In this document: one piece after another, positions 37,801 to 49,519 of the stretch
How positions within the stretch are numbered: position 1 is the first letter of the stretch
Layout: each line of letters starts with the position of its first letter
Assembly: GCA_973895155.1 (NCBI GenBank)
Contig: OZ316895.1
Location: 5,642,001-5,706,000 of the forward strand
Reading direction: 5' to 3'
From: Marsupella aquatica
Lineage: Eukaryota > Marchantiophyta
Length of the DNA: 64,000 nucleotides
Position numbers and translations under genes: made by a program
Notes under the pieces: model-generated
What the model saw: only the letters and a program-made list of their open reading frames with translations
What the model was told of the DNA's origin: nothing
Databases searched by the model: none

Positions 37801-40800
37801 GAGCAGACGCGTTCGGGGTCAAGCCCCCAGAAAGAGATTTCTGCGACGGCAGCGACTCAGGAACTTTGACACTTGGTTGAGGTTTTGAAGATGGGGTCGT
37901 CACCAAAGGAGATGTTGGAGACGAAGAGGAGGTCCCAGAGGAAGGAGATTTTAAAGAGACAGATATTTTGGTATTGCTCACACTAGAGTTCAGTGTCTGT
38001 GATGTTAGGGTCCCTGAAGGGTCCTTAGATGTATGGTTTTCCCTATGCTTGCGACTTACATATACATGCCCTATGCCATTTAATTGCCGAGCTTGCTGGC
38101 AGATGACTGGAGTAACTTGAGCAGAAGGTGTAGGCTTTGCGACCTGTGTATCGGAATACAATCCAGTAGCAACCTTAGTTTCCTTCGGACTCGCTGCCTG
38201 CAGAGAGGACTCGTTACGGCTAGGCTCTGACACTCCTACCTGGGCTTTGGTTAACGGCTGCTGATCACTCTCGATTCGCTGTACAGAAGACGGTTGTGAC
38301 GGAGATGAGGCTTCCGACAATCCACCCGGTGATTTCTGTGCTGGAGTTGTTGGTGCTGTATGCAGCCGGGATGGTTGCCCTTGCTTGCTAGCTTGCTGGG
38401 CTAGAGAAGTACAATCCTGTTGAGCCTGACCATGCTGCTTTCCTGAAGCAGCGTCATCACCAGAGATTCCTTTCATAGATGGGGTTGCCATTGCCACAGA
38501 GTTGTGAACTGACTTTGGGTTTCCACACACTGAGAGTGACTGGCCCGTTTGGGAGGATGCGTGTTGCTGAGGTGTTGAACCAGAGACTAACCGCTGCAAG
38601 TGCGGATTGCACCTATCTCCATGCATTTTCCCACGGACCGAAGCTGGTAGGTGGCCAGCCGTGCGGGCTGAGCCCTGGCTCCTTGTTTCGGTGCTTACAG
38701 CTGATGCTGAAAGTTTACTAGTTCTGTCCTCCATCGTGTCCGCAACGACTGGAGACACAACTCTATCCTGGGGAATCGTCACAGACCTTCCATTTCCATT
38801 GTCTGGCTCGGCTGGAACCGACCCAGGACAACTATACACCACAGGTACCGTTGAACTCTCTGGAAGTATTTGTACTAGCTTAGATGAATTATCCGATGAG
38901 CTGCCTGGCAAGGGCCCCTCCACAGACCCAGCCTGCTTATTCCCACTAACAGCATTACTAGAATCACCTGCAGTACGCGTTTCAGCATCATCAGCACTAC
39001 TGGGCCTACTCGCCACAACATGTGCCCCATCCTGACGCAAGTCTTCAGCCCTTGCAGCGAATTCCCCAGGTGATTTGGCAGCTACTACGGTTCTCACTGC
39101 AGGCAATTCCAGTGCCTGTATTGTCCCAACCTTACAAGTCAACATCCATCGCAGAAATATGACAAACCATGCAGCATCTTTCCTAGAGCCGAAATTCTCC
39201 CGAACCACTTCTAGCCTTCGAGTTACTCCGGCAAATTTACTTTCCGGGAACGACCAATTTTAAGCTCTGATTGATTCCTCCCGCAAGCTCAAATTGCAGA
39301 ACATCATCATCAAAGGAGGTTATATTGCACTACTCACATCACAAATACCACGAAAAACAAGCATTCTGGGCAAACGGGAAGATTCAACCGAAATTAGGTC
39401 TCTTTCCCATTAGATAAGGACCAACTGGAGCCTAGATTTATTACTAGAAGCGAAGTGCACAAACAACCTTTAGTCCAGATTTTAAACATTGCGAGAAGAA
39501 AAATTACCTCCGAGATCTCTGCAGTTTTGGTACCCACAGATACATGATTCACTGTGTAAGCAATTGGCTCAAGCTTGATTAAGGGTCTTCTTTTCTCGTC
39601 CCTCCATTTCGCATTTTCGTGCATCCCAGCAATTTTGTGAAGGTTTGGCACATCCACATCAACCTTCTTTGTATCTGTTGGAGAATTGTTGCAAATCTTA
39701 TCCTTACCAAGGCTTTCTTGTCTATTTCCATCAGAACAGGCTTGGTTGCCTTCTGCCCTAGATCGTACCGCCTCGGTACCCGCTTCGCAATAATCCAACT
39801 CCCTTTTGAAAACAGCTTTGACTTCTAAGGTTTCACCGCTGTTGACAGCAGAGGGAACAGAGAGAACGGCTGGTTCCTGCTTCACGTTCCTTGCTTCTTG
39901 CTTGGGAGATACAGGCGAGCTGCGTCTTCGTACCTTTTCACACTCTTGACAAAACGACTCAGATCCACCACCTGTGGAGCCCCCTGAAAGACATCATCAC
40001 CCACACAAGCAACGGATATCTCAGTACTTGAAAGAATCCCGTGGCTTCTTGACCTACTACTGCAGTCCCTGAGTGGCAAAGTTGTCGTCAGCTTTCGAAG
40101 CTGAAATGTTTGACAGACCACTCAAAGACTGGATATGATGCCCCAGGCTTCAAAACGGGGTTTGTCACTGAGCACCATCACGGTCTGGAACCAAGTGCGT
40201 TCCAAAGAAGCTCGCCGTGATACCTAACCCATATGTGCATGGAGCCCCACTCAGCTGGGTCCACGAATGTTACCTCATAATATAGAATAATCGCCTTGGC
40301 CACATACCGATAAAGAAAACCTATAAAAGCACACCAAAATGGGGTTACAATAAATCAGGTACCTCCCATGGTGGAACATTCGTAAAAGAATTTTAGAACC
40401 TTACCCGTTGTGGGTTCCAAAAGAGGCTCAACCTTGCCGCATGAGCCGCACAGGATCACATCTCCGTCCATGAACTCCTGCACTGCCAGTTTTTTCATCG
40501 CCTTTGGGTTCTTAGGTGAGGACAAGGGGGACTTTAGGGCACTTATTTCCTGAGCTGGAGCACCCTCCACCATTTTAGAATCCCTACCCTCGTCAGGTTT
40601 ACAGACATCACCGTTGATTCGAGGCTTCTTCTTGCTCGACTGCTCCTTCAGGCCGCCTTCATTCCGAACCCTCTTCCCGTTGTACTGAGGTTTCTCGTCC
40701 CTCACCTTTGGCTTGTGTCTGTTCTTACTGAGCTTTCCTTCGCCCTTTCTCGCCTGCAAACTCTTACCCTGCTTACCCTTGGGAGTCCCTTCGTTAACTA

Positions 40801-41488
40801 GTACTTCCTCTTTCGACACCTCCTCCTCCCGCGAGTTATTCGTGTCGACGGCCATGGGCGCTATTGTTGCGTGAACGTCTTTCAGAACCAAGGGGTGGAA
40901 CTTTCTGTCGTTATCTGCCAACATTGGAGAGTTCAACTCTTTATACTCTTTCAAATCAAGCAGCAATTCGAGGACGTCATCTTGAGGCTCCGGAAGCTCC
41001 TTGTATTCGAGTTTGAGAAGCTTGGGCACATACCCTGTATCTTTCCAAAGTTGCCGGCAACATACCCCTGGCGCCCCTACGAAGAACGAAGGATCCCCAC
41101 CTGGTATGCCATGGACATGAACCCGTTCTTCGATAGGTATTTCAGAAGCGTTCTGATGTCCTGTGATATATGTTTCAGGCTTCTCCTGCTGATTCCTTTC
41201 CTGCTCAAAACTCACAGACTTGCTAGGAAGATCAGCGAGCAACTGCGCAACCTCCGACTCCGACTCCTTCAACTTTTTCTTCGTCTTACATTTGTCACAC
41301 ACGAAAGTTGGAAGTCCTTTCGCGACCCGACAGCAGGCGGTATGGACCCAGACACCGCATTCGTCGCACTCCACCATCTCCTCCCCGTCGTCATAATTAA
41401 CTCCGCACGGGCAGTCCACGATCCACGACTCGTCGCCCCAGTCGTCTGACTCTGAGCTCGAGGGACGAGGCGGTCCCTTTCCCCCCAT
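34890..41488 (-). CDS. Large PHD-finger nuclear protein with C-terminal winged-helix-like region
   Basis: Eight exons on the minus strand, 41488-40363, 39983-39508, 39115-37139, 36861-36691, 36516-36213, 35945-35872, 35684-35562 and 35360-34890, join in frame to give 1573 residues. A full Cys4-His-Cys3 PHD finger lies at about 26-67 (C26, C28, C41, C44, H49, C52, then C-x2-C), followed by a conserved VHVHGIPGGDPSFF block. PHD fingers of this kind read histone H3 tails. A second pair of C-x2-C motifs (LCGSCGK and FCQECEK), split by intron 1, could form another zinc site. Residues 535-1193, one exon, are Ser/Thr/Pro-rich and presumably disordered. Then come LALLLHQELNSSPRVPRVPR, a basic region, LSYEDVCEAVLP with RKPNGERYAYPSHRLAVLDC (winged-helix or HARE-HTH-like), and a Lys/Arg-rich and acidic tail. 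It resembles a plant PHD family I recall as At3g52100-like. A nuclear chromatin role is inferred. Confidence 0.9.
36148..36212. repeat. Perfect 19-bp inverted repeat at an intron start
   Basis: GTATCTGAAACGTTAATTA at 36148-36166 and its exact complement at 36194-36212 are separated by a 27-base loop. In the PHD-gene transcript (minus strand) the stem begins at the first base of intron 5, just after exon 5 ends at 36213. The 5' splice site would therefore be paired in the folded RNA. Pairing stops exactly at the exon border. Confidence 0.93.
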
Positions 41489-43250
41489 GCCTTGCTACGA
41501 CTGATGATCCACCTTCACTGTTCTTGGCCACTACAACACCCAATCTTTTCGTCTATGACGAGCCACTCCTGATAATACTACTACGTCGACTATAACCCTA
41601 CCCTGCGTCCGACCAATCATCAAAAAAGGAACTGAGAAGATGCATGGCATCCTGCCTTTCACGCTCGCTCTATCTACGCTACTCCCACCCGGGAGTACCG
41701 CGCTTGTTCATTACAACGTCTCCACGACGACGAGAACATCACCCACCTCGCCTCCTTCTGCGCAGACCATCCTACACGACCTCCCTCTGCCCAACACATC
41801 TGTCCACGGTGAGAGGTGCTGCGAAACAAACCGCAAGGGCCGGAAGGACGACCAAGACAGAAACGATAGCATCCACATGAATCAGTTGCCTCCTCCAGAG
41901 TTCCCTTCCTTCTCCCTCTCCTGTGTTCCTTCCTGGTAGCTCTCGTTCGTGCCTTCCGCCAACGGGTCTCCTAAGTTCTCCTCTGCGTCTTCGTACTTCT
42001 AAACCTCACCCGTGCTTCACAAATTGGAAGACAGCTCCAAACCTAATCATGCTTCAAGCTTCTTTCAATGCCCGAGGCAAGGCTCCTCCCTGCTCGCCGG
42101 CCCAACACAACCGCAGTGCTGCACAAACATCAACACAACGCAACAGACGACATGAATCAACACTCGTCACCTTGGCTGCCTCGACAATAGTAGTAGTATG
42201 CTTTCCTCGTCCTCCGTATCCTCTCGTCTCTCTCCCACTGGGTGCGGCGACTACAGTAGCATTCCGTCCTCGTCTTCATTGTCCCTATTGCCTCCCATCC
42301 TCCCGCCATAGTCAAAAAGCCCAGACGACGACACTCACTAATAAAACACAATATGTCCGACGCAAACCATCGCCCGCCATCTCTGTCCTGTCAGCATCGT
42401 CATCTCTTCCTCTCTTCCGCCTTCTCCCTCCCCTCCTCCTCCTCCTCATTCATAAACTAATCTACTTCTTCATCCCGTCCTCCATCCATCCGTCCATCCC
42501 ATCCATCTCTCTGTTCGTCCGTCCGTCCACTCATTTGCGCATCCTTCTTCGTTCATTCATCCATTCCTTCTTCGAAAGTGGAGACGTCCTCCTCTGCTGA
42601 GGTACAAGGCCGAGAAATTGACGACGAAACCATCCCTGGCCAAGCGACCCACTGCCAAACTCCGTCCGCCTCGTCTGCTCTACTCTACAAACTCGTCTCC
42701 CACTCCGTCTCGTCTCGTCTTGTCTCGTCTGTCTTTGCCTTCATTCCTTTCCTGCATCCCTTTTCGTTCCGTTCTCAGCGGCCGCGCATTGCGCAACCGA
42801 TGCCGATCACGAGCGCTTCATTAAAAGCAGCGATCCGAGGCCCGCGGGGACCGCAAATACGGTACAACAAGACTTTTCCACACACAACACAACTCGATAC
42901 GGTAAAGTGGGTAGTACGCCTGCCGCACATCCCGAAGCAGGAAGGGACTCTCGACCTGTCTACGAAAAGGGGATTGACTCCACTCCAAGAGCGAATCGTC
43001 TCGCTCGACGAGGGACATCAGTCTCGATTCCACGAGGGACTCCACCACAAGACAGCAGAAGGACTCCCGCTCGAGTCTGGACCATAGAGAGCAAAAGGAA
43101 AGGAAAGCCGATGTTTCGTCGAGGAGAGGATTACAGTAGACAGAGTTTTAGGGTTTCGAGGGAAGGAACAAGGAAAGAACGGGGCCGGGCCAGGGTAGGC
43201 AGCATATAAGAGCCACACACGTGGACCCGGCGCAGAGGGGTTGGCCAATC
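41489..43250. promoter_or_regulatory. CT-rich upstream region of the PHD gene
   Basis: This region precedes the PHD-gene start codon. It is strongly pyrimidine-rich on the plus strand (purine-rich in the transcript sense), with tetranucleotide runs of CCAT/CCGT at about 42478-42532 and CGTCT runs at about 42705-42733. A long plus-strand open frame (41923-42600) is low-complexity and shows no domain, so I read the region as a promoter and leader. GA-rich leaders are common in plant regulatory genes. Transcription start and any leader intron cannot be fixed from sequence alone. Confidence 0.45.
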
Positions 43251-46200
43251 ATGGCCAACATGAATGCGCCAATTTGATAGTTTTTTCATTTTAAAAAGAA
43301 GGTATACCCTGACAGTTAGTGCTTACACCAGGGTGCTTAGACTATTCTTAATATTTACATGAAATAATTATTTCTAGGTTTCAGAGTGTCTGAGAGGCAG
43401 CTGTTCACTACCCGTATTGGCCTCAATGGCTAGGCCAGTCGTGCCTGAAGTACATTTTGTGAGTTTCGTTGTTGGGAGTAGAAAAAAGAAAAACACATAT
43501 TTTTTACAGAAAAGGGCCAAATAGAGTAAAAAAATTAAACAAGAGAGGTCCCAAGTGGACAAAACCAAACGCAAAGAGTACATTATGCCAGTTTTATTGC
43601 CGCTGTGGCTTCCAGGTGTTGCAAGATTATTGTTGTTTTTCATGGTATTTGGGGAGAGTGAGCAGGTAAAGCTACCACATGCCCAAACACGCTAGTTCTG
43701 GCATGTAGGAGGAAACTTAAACTTGGCGGGCTCCAGGGTTTTAAGTTTTCAGGGCTCAGTGGGGGTCTAGAAAACAGCTTTCCCCACCACCCACCCTAAG
43801 TTGTCTCTAGGCAGACATTCCCTGCTACCTATAGAAATGCTCTTGTGGCAGCAGTCAATCCTCCTATCCTCCTATTGTGATAGTAAGAACACTTTTAGTT
43901 GGCAGATGTGATATGGAAGAAAGCTCTTCCACAAGCATTTAAGAAACTCAAAATTAAGCAGAATATTATGGCCTACGATTGCATCCAAAAGGAAGACTAT
44001 TGAAGTTTGTGAATGACCGCAATGAGGTATCAGAGTAACTTTCTCTCACAAGTAATGAGGACCTGAAATGTGTCAAAAATATTACTAGTAATTTGCAATA
44101 GATTTAGAGGAAAGCCTCTAGACCCTAACTCTTTTCTTGGAGTGTTGTTTTTACTCACCTATAATTACTTTCAAAACAACAGGTAGTCAGACTAGTGTTC
44201 AAAATGTAAAGAAGATAGGTCATTTTTTCACACATCAGTGTAAAAAATACTGTTGGGGCACAATCTTGTGGGGCAGATTACACACTGACCTGATGCCATT
44301 TGGGTTTGCAGCACACAATGTTAGATGCTATGGGAGCCGTTAGGCTAAAATTCAAGGAAAAAAAAAGGTCAGGTTTGGTTGACCACGGAATAACCAGGGG
44401 AGGTTAGCAAATTAGCATAGCGGGTTACCTGATATAGTACAAATAAATGCAAGTAAGCTAATATTAGCTCGGCCAAGGTGTTCAAACCTTAATATAGTTA
44501 CTTCCAGTTTTCCCAAATATCACCTTTTGTTCCATTCTAATTTGGGGGGCCGCTAACTGTCCCTTTGTCCAGCTTTTCGCGGGAAGGTCCAAAACATGAT
44601 GATTACATGAATTGTAAAGAAAGGTGGGGCATATCAAGCCCTAAGTAGAGGGACCCTTAAAAAAAGAAAAAGAAAAGTAAAGGTGCCCTCTACATCGTAG
44701 ATTCCGTGTTGCATGATGCCAATCTGAAATCAACTTGGAGGAAATTCTTTCACTCTGTCTTATTATTTCCCGCTTTGGTGGGCCTAAAATGCCAGCTGAT
44801 CACCCACCTGAAATTAGGTGTTCCACCTCCAAAAGAAGCCAACATATTCGTTTGGCGATAGATAAGAGAGCTTTTTGGTGACCTTTATGTTGGATAGACG
44901 GTGTTGAATAATATCGTTGTTTACCTGCTATGCTTGTTTGAACTTAATGGTACCTTTGCAACCCCACAGAGGTCATAGTAGGGTTTTGAGTGGGCGTTCC
45001 CTCTTCATCATTCATCTGCAAGAGGATGTCTGAATTGTGTCCTGTGGTGGGGGGCCCCTGATCAAAAGGCCATGGAAGTAGTTGGCGAGTATGATGGCCA
45101 GCCCATAAAGAGAAAATGGCTTTAAAAGACCCAACTACCAGAGGGCTTCTTGCCCAGCGCCCCCCCCCCCCCCCCCACACACAACCTCCAAGAAGTTGTC
45201 CAGGCATTGGAGACCCACAGATCCAATAAGTTTTTAACACCTTCATCCCATGTATACCCTAGTGCTACATCTAATAAGTTTTTAACAAATACCCAAGTAT
45301 AGATCTAGACTCTTTCAGAGCTTTTGCACGGAAAAATGAATGGAACAGCAAGCAAGTACAACAAATGTGTTTTGAGCAAAGCACAGGTAGTCAGGACTCT
45401 TAACAAAAATATTTACAGCGAAACTGAATTGAGTTTTATCCTTAATTCACTGTATGTTAAAAAGTAGCTTGGGTTTGCAACATTTCCTCTTCTTGATAAT
45501 TACTTTTTTCATAAGACTATTTGAAGCAAATATAAACCTGGAAACGTTCGTTCAACTAATTTTTGAAATTTCTTTTGAATGGATTTATTCATTTTAATAC
45601 AGTGAAACCCTATGGATAGGGGGAACAACAGCCCTACAAAAGGGGGGAGGAACAACAGAGAAGCCAAACAGCCCAAAGGACCAAACCAGCCACCAGCCAC
45701 TCCCAGGGCTGGAAGAGCGAGCCCAGCAGGACAAGAGGGCCACCACCACGCAGGCCAATACTAATCTTTGAAATTTATTTTGCAATTTTACTTTTGCAAA
45801 ATATAATTTATCTCATTTATCTTGCTTAATGAAAAAGCATGTCGGTATTAGATTTTAATGTTCCTACATTAACCTGAGAACCCTCACATCAACCGTCTCA
45901 ACGGTGGGGACAATCTAGAGGACCTGGAGTATAAATTGTCCATTGACATTCGAATATTTGAAAAACAAATCCTTACTTTTGATTCTAGGTCGCCTGTTAT
46001 CACTTGCCAAGCGGTGTTGCACTCTAAGCCATAATAACAATTATTTTTAATTGGTTCCTACTGTATATTGGAGTCTCCATTGACCAGGGTAGGTTTTTTA
46101 ATAGTTGACTAGATATGATAACCAATTTTTTCGGTAATTCTTATGTGTCTTAATCAATGAAAAATGGATATTCTTAGCCTCACGTGAAATGTTCTACACA

Positions 46201-47056
46201 ATCATATTATATTTGGGTCCATTTTTAACAACTTTAAGAACATTCAAAATATTGTTCTGGGCGTATTAAATGTGCAACACATTAGTTCACTCCAGGTGAG
46301 TACTACTATTTTCCATAATTCTTTTCACACTACTGTGTAAACCTTATTTGGGTCCATTTTTTAACAACTTTAAGAAGAGTCAGAATAGTTTTCTGGGCGT
46401 ATTGAGTGTGCAACACATTAGTTTCCTCCATATGAGTGCCACTATTTTCCACATGATCAATACTGTGTACAGTCACCCCGTGCTTGTTCCTCTTGTAACC
46501 ATATATATGGAACTGCCAAAAAAGGTGCCCAGCCAGGAGACACATCTCAAAGGCCATAGACCCAATAAAATGGAGAAGACAAGGGATATGAAATTCTCTT
46601 AAACCACCACTATCCACCAGGTTGGAGGAGTACAAACAAGAGCACTTTTTTACTGTTTTGAGCCCATTATGGGTTTATTTGAGTAACCTGGATCCACCAG
46701 GTTTTGCTTCAGGGACAGTGGCGCTTTAAGAGCCAGGTCACTTGAGCATCTAGGGTTTAGATTGATATAGTTGTAAGATTCAAACTGAATTAGTGACTAT
46801 AAAGGAAAAAGTAGTTGTAAAGCATATTCATAAACATTGCAAATCTTGCACTTATGTTAGTTCTGACAGGGGCAGGTACCCTCATTTGTTATTTGTTCAT
46901 GTGAGATTTTGCTTCACCTCGACATTCACAATGTTTCCAAATACAATCAGAATCAAATTGGTTTCCAACAAGCTAAAATGGGTCTTTGAGACGCTGAGCA
47001 GCTGCAGAAATATCCAACTCGAAAGATGATCATCCACACTTATGGGCTAGAATTTG
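43251..47056. other. Gene-poor stretch left of the copia element
   Basis: About 3.8 kb without a supportable gene. It includes a run of about 16 C near 45160 and the tandem duplication at 46206-46470. Short open frames show no domain. Confidence 0.45.
46206..46470. repeat. Tandem duplication, about 135 bp
   Basis: Copies starting at about 46212 and 46347 share tttgggtccattttt, taacaactttaagaa, ttctgggcgtatt and gtgcaacacattag. They are diverged by substitutions. Confidence 0.85.
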
Positions 47057-47061
47057 GTCTA
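47057..47061. repeat. Target-site duplication, left
   Basis: GTCTA, identical to 49515-49519; five bases is the usual length for copia integration. Confidence 0.85.
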
Positions 47062-47171
47062 TATTAGAGTCTGAATGAGAATGAATATCTGAATAGCCAT
47101 GAGTGGTGGTACATATAGTCATGTCTGGTGACCGGCTGGTCCGGTCATCCGGCTAGAGGTAGAGTCTAACA
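47062..47171 (-). repeat. 3' LTR of copia derivative
   Basis: A 110-bp LTR, 109 of 110 positions identical to 49405-49514. The purine tract AAAGGGGAG (47172-47180, minus strand) precedes it. Confidence 0.95.
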
Positions 47172-47483
47172 CTCCCCTTTGGATATATAGTAACAACTAT
47201 ATAGACAACATAGACTATACCTATTATATCATGTTCATAGAAAATACATGATATAAGTACAAGCGAGGTAGACTGCCTCGTTAAAAAACCTTTATCAACT
47301 TTAGCTTAGTAAAAACTCTACCAGTGTAGCAGAGAAAAAATATGAGTGCTAAAGGAAAAAGAGTGCAGCCTAACAGTCCTCGTCGTAATAAATGTCAATA
47401 TTAAATAAAGTCAGATGCTATAGTAAATCTAGTTTTAATATTTGTCTCAACAGTAGGTCGTCAGCATCATGTGATCAACAGCA

Positions 47484-49289
47484 TCAATCGTCATGTGGAG
47501 TAGCAGCTTCCACGGTCATCATGCGTCGCATGCTCCGCAGTCCAATCGCCTGGCAGTGTCGGTGATGAACTGATGGTGGTAGTGATTTGGTGAAGAGATC
47601 TGCACAGTTGTCTGTACTTGAAATCTGCAAAATGTTGATCTCTTTTCCATGTAACTCGTGGGTGTAGAAAAACTTTGAAGCTATATGCTTCACGCGATCG
47701 CCTTTGATGAATCCTTTTGTGATCTGCTGTATACATGCTGCGTTATCCTCAAAAATGTTAGTAGGCTTCGTTAGTGGTGGTAGGCCGCATTTGGTGTTGA
47801 TATGGTTTATAAAGGATCGTAACCAAACGGCTTCACGACTAGCCTCATGTAGAGCTAAGATTTCTGAGTGGTTCGATGAGGTTGCTGTTAGGGTTTGTTT
47901 CACGCTTTTCCAAGAAAAAGCGGTACCCCCTATAGTAAAAACGTATCCGGTTTGGGATTTTGCGGTGTTAGTGTCGGAAAGATATCCGGCATCCGCGTAT
48001 CCTATGAGTTCGTGGTTTGCATCGAATGGGTAAAATAGCCCGGTATCGGTGGTGCCACGCAAATACCTAAATACGTGCTTAACTCCGTTCCAGTGTCTGG
48101 CTGTGGGAGTTGCACTGTGTCTGGCTAGTAAGTTAACTTCAAATGCAATGTCTGGCCTAGTTTGATTTGCTAGGTACATTAATGCTCCTACCGTCGAAAG
48201 ATACGGAGTTTCTGGTCCTAATAGTGGTTCGTGTTCTTCGCGTTTGCGAAAAACATCAGTATTGTTTTCTAATGAACGTACTACCATTGGTGACGTCAAT
48301 GGGTGTGCTAGGTTCATATTGAACTGTTTTAGGATCTTTTCAGTTTGTGTGGTTTGATGGAGCATCATGCCAGTAGGTAAGATCTCCAGTTGTAATCCTA
48401 AGCAAAAGTTTGTATGTCCAAGGTCTTTCATCTCAAATGTTGATTTAAGACTAGTGATAGTATCTTCTATAATTTGGGGTGTCCCAAATATATTTAAGTC
48501 ATCAACATAAATAGAAACGATGACATATTCGTCATCCATATGTTTAATAAATAAACATGGGGTAATTGTATCATGGGTAAAACCCATGGCAATCATTTCA
48601 TCAGTAAATCTTTGATACCATACTCTGCCACTTTGTTTCAGGCCATATAATGCCTTCAACACGCGGATAGCTAGTCCGCGGCGAGTATTCCGTACGGTTG
48701 ACACAGCGGTGTCGTTATTATGAGTTACATGTGTAGATGACACATGAGGTGTAACTTGAGATAATTGTGTTATAATCTTATGTAAATATGGAATATGCGA
48801 TTTGGCGCCTTGAGCCAAAGCTCGGCAACGTTGCTCCAACTCGGGAGGTGATCGCATGTATAGACAAGTGTCTAAAGTTCCATATAGATATGCGGTTGCA
48901 ACATCCAGTTGTCGCATCTGTAATTGATGGAAAATGGCAAATCCGATAAGGTATCGGAATGTTATGCTATCCATAACCGGTGAATAGGTTTCATCATAAT
49001 GAATTCCCGGTTGTTGTGTAAATTCTTTCCCTACCAGACGTGCTTTGTAGCGTACAACTTGGCCTTTATCATTTCTTTTTCGGACAAATGTCCACTTGTA
49101 GCCAATTAGGTGTACGTCTTGCGGTGTTGGCTCGACTGGGCCAAAAGTGTGTCTGCTGAGTAGGGAATCTAATTCTCCATTTATAGCTTTTTGCCATTCG
49201 GGCCAATCTGGTCTGTTTTGGCATTCTAAGATAGATATTGGTTCGGGTGTATCATCAGTGATATGTGTTGCCGCCTTATTAATTTTCAT
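47484..49289 (-). CDS. Copia reverse transcriptase-RNase H protein
   Basis: An uninterrupted 601-codon frame. It opens with a short leader and then EPISILECQNRPDWPEWQKA, the usual start of the copia reverse transcriptase region. It continues with YKARLVGKEFTQQPGIHYDE, QLDVATAYLYG, ALYGLKQSGRVWYQRF and the catalytic VSIYVDDLNIFG. A longer-than-usual linker of about 60 residues separates the TAYLYG and ALYGLKQ blocks. RNase H follows with GYADAGYLSD, SSNHSEILAL, FEDNAACIQQ and STDNCADLFTKSLP, keeping the acidic residues expected at the active site. Integrase, protease and gag are absent. The first ATG sits 115 bp after the LTR, so the ORF looks able to be expressed on its own, whether by selection or by chance deletion. 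Confidence 0.93.
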   Translation of the reverse strand: MKINKAATHITDDTPEPISILECQNRPDWPEWQKAINGELDSLLSRHTFGPVEPTPQDVHLIGYKWTFVRKRNDKGQVVRYKARLVGKEFTQQPGIHYDETYSPVMDSITFRYLIGFAIFHQLQMRQLDVATAYLYGTLDTCLYMRSPPELEQRCRALAQGAKSHIPYLHKIITQLSQVTPHVSSTHVTHNNDTAVSTVRNTRRGLAIRVLKALYGLKQSGRVWYQRFTDEMIAMGFTHDTITPCLFIKHMDDEYVIVSIYVDDLNIFGTPQIIEDTITSLKSTFEMKDLGHTNFCLGLQLEILPTGMMLHQTTQTEKILKQFNMNLAHPLTSPMVVRSLENNTDVFRKREEHEPLLGPETPYLSTVGALMYLANQTRPDIAFEVNLLARHSATPTARHWNGVKHVFRYLRGTTDTGLFYPFDANHELIGYADAGYLSDTNTAKSQTGYVFTIGGTAFSWKSVKQTLTATSSNHSEILALHEASREAVWLRSFINHINTKCGLPPLTKPTNIFEDNAACIQQITKGFIKGDRVKHIASKFFYTHELHGKEINILQISSTDNCADLFTKSLPPSVHHRHCQAIGLRSMRRMMTVEAATPHDD

Positions 49290-49386
49290 ATGCTTCTGGC
49301 TGGGTCTCTCTAATTTCTTCTTACTCGATCCTTACTCAATTCGCCATAGGTTTTCTTCTCGATTCTCCTTTTGCTCCGCTCGGTGA

Positions 49387-49404
49387 GCCCTCGTGCTGAT
49401 AACG
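49387..49404 (-). other. Primer-binding-site-like sequence of copia derivative
   Basis: The minus strand reads CGTTATCAGCACGAGGG directly after the 5' LTR, the position of a tRNA primer site. Similar CGTTATCAGCACGA sequences follow the 5' LTR in many plant copia elements. The primer tRNA is not identified here. Confidence 0.7.
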
Positions 49405-49514
49405 TATTAGAGTCTGAATGAGAATGAATATCTGAATAGCCATGAGTGGTGGTACATATAGTCATGTCTGGTGACCGGCTGGTTCGGTCATCCGGCTAGA
49501 GGTAGAGTCTAACA
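49405..49514 (-). repeat. 5' LTR of copia derivative
   Basis: A 110-bp LTR, unusually short for an element that encodes a reverse transcriptase. Minus-strand ends are TGTTAGACTC and CTCTAATA. It differs from the 3' LTR at one base in the ggctggtYcggtc segment. Confidence 0.95.
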
Positions 49515-49519
49515 GTCTA
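49515..49519. repeat. Target-site duplication, right
   Basis: GTCTA, identical to 47057-47061. Confidence 0.85.

Larger units (their letters stand above)
47062..49514 (-). mobile_element. Small Ty1/copia-type retrotransposon derivative, RT-RNase H only
   Basis: A 2453-bp insertion on the minus strand is bounded by 110-bp LTRs (49405-49514 and 47062-47171, one C/T difference) and a 5-bp target duplication GTCTA at 47057-47061 and 49515-49519. The LTRs start TGTTAGACTC and end CTCTAATA. A primer-binding-site-like CGTTATCAGCACGAGGG follows the 5' LTR directly, and a purine tract AAAGGGGAG abuts the 3' LTR. The only ORF (49289-47484) covers reverse transcriptase and RNase H. The 115 bp between the 5' LTR and this ORF leave no room for gag, protease or integrase. 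It is therefore an internally deleted copy that could move only with proteins supplied by another element, if at all. The near-identical LTRs suggest recent insertion. Confidence 0.93.

Noticed and set aside
41923-42600. 225-codon plus-strand open frame
   Set aside because: Low-complexity, Ser/Pro/Leu-rich translation of CT-rich DNA directly upstream of the minus-strand PHD gene; no domain, no splice support.
45158-45180. Run of about 16 C followed by CA repeats
   Set aside because: Simple sequence only; could also be a sequencing-length artefact.
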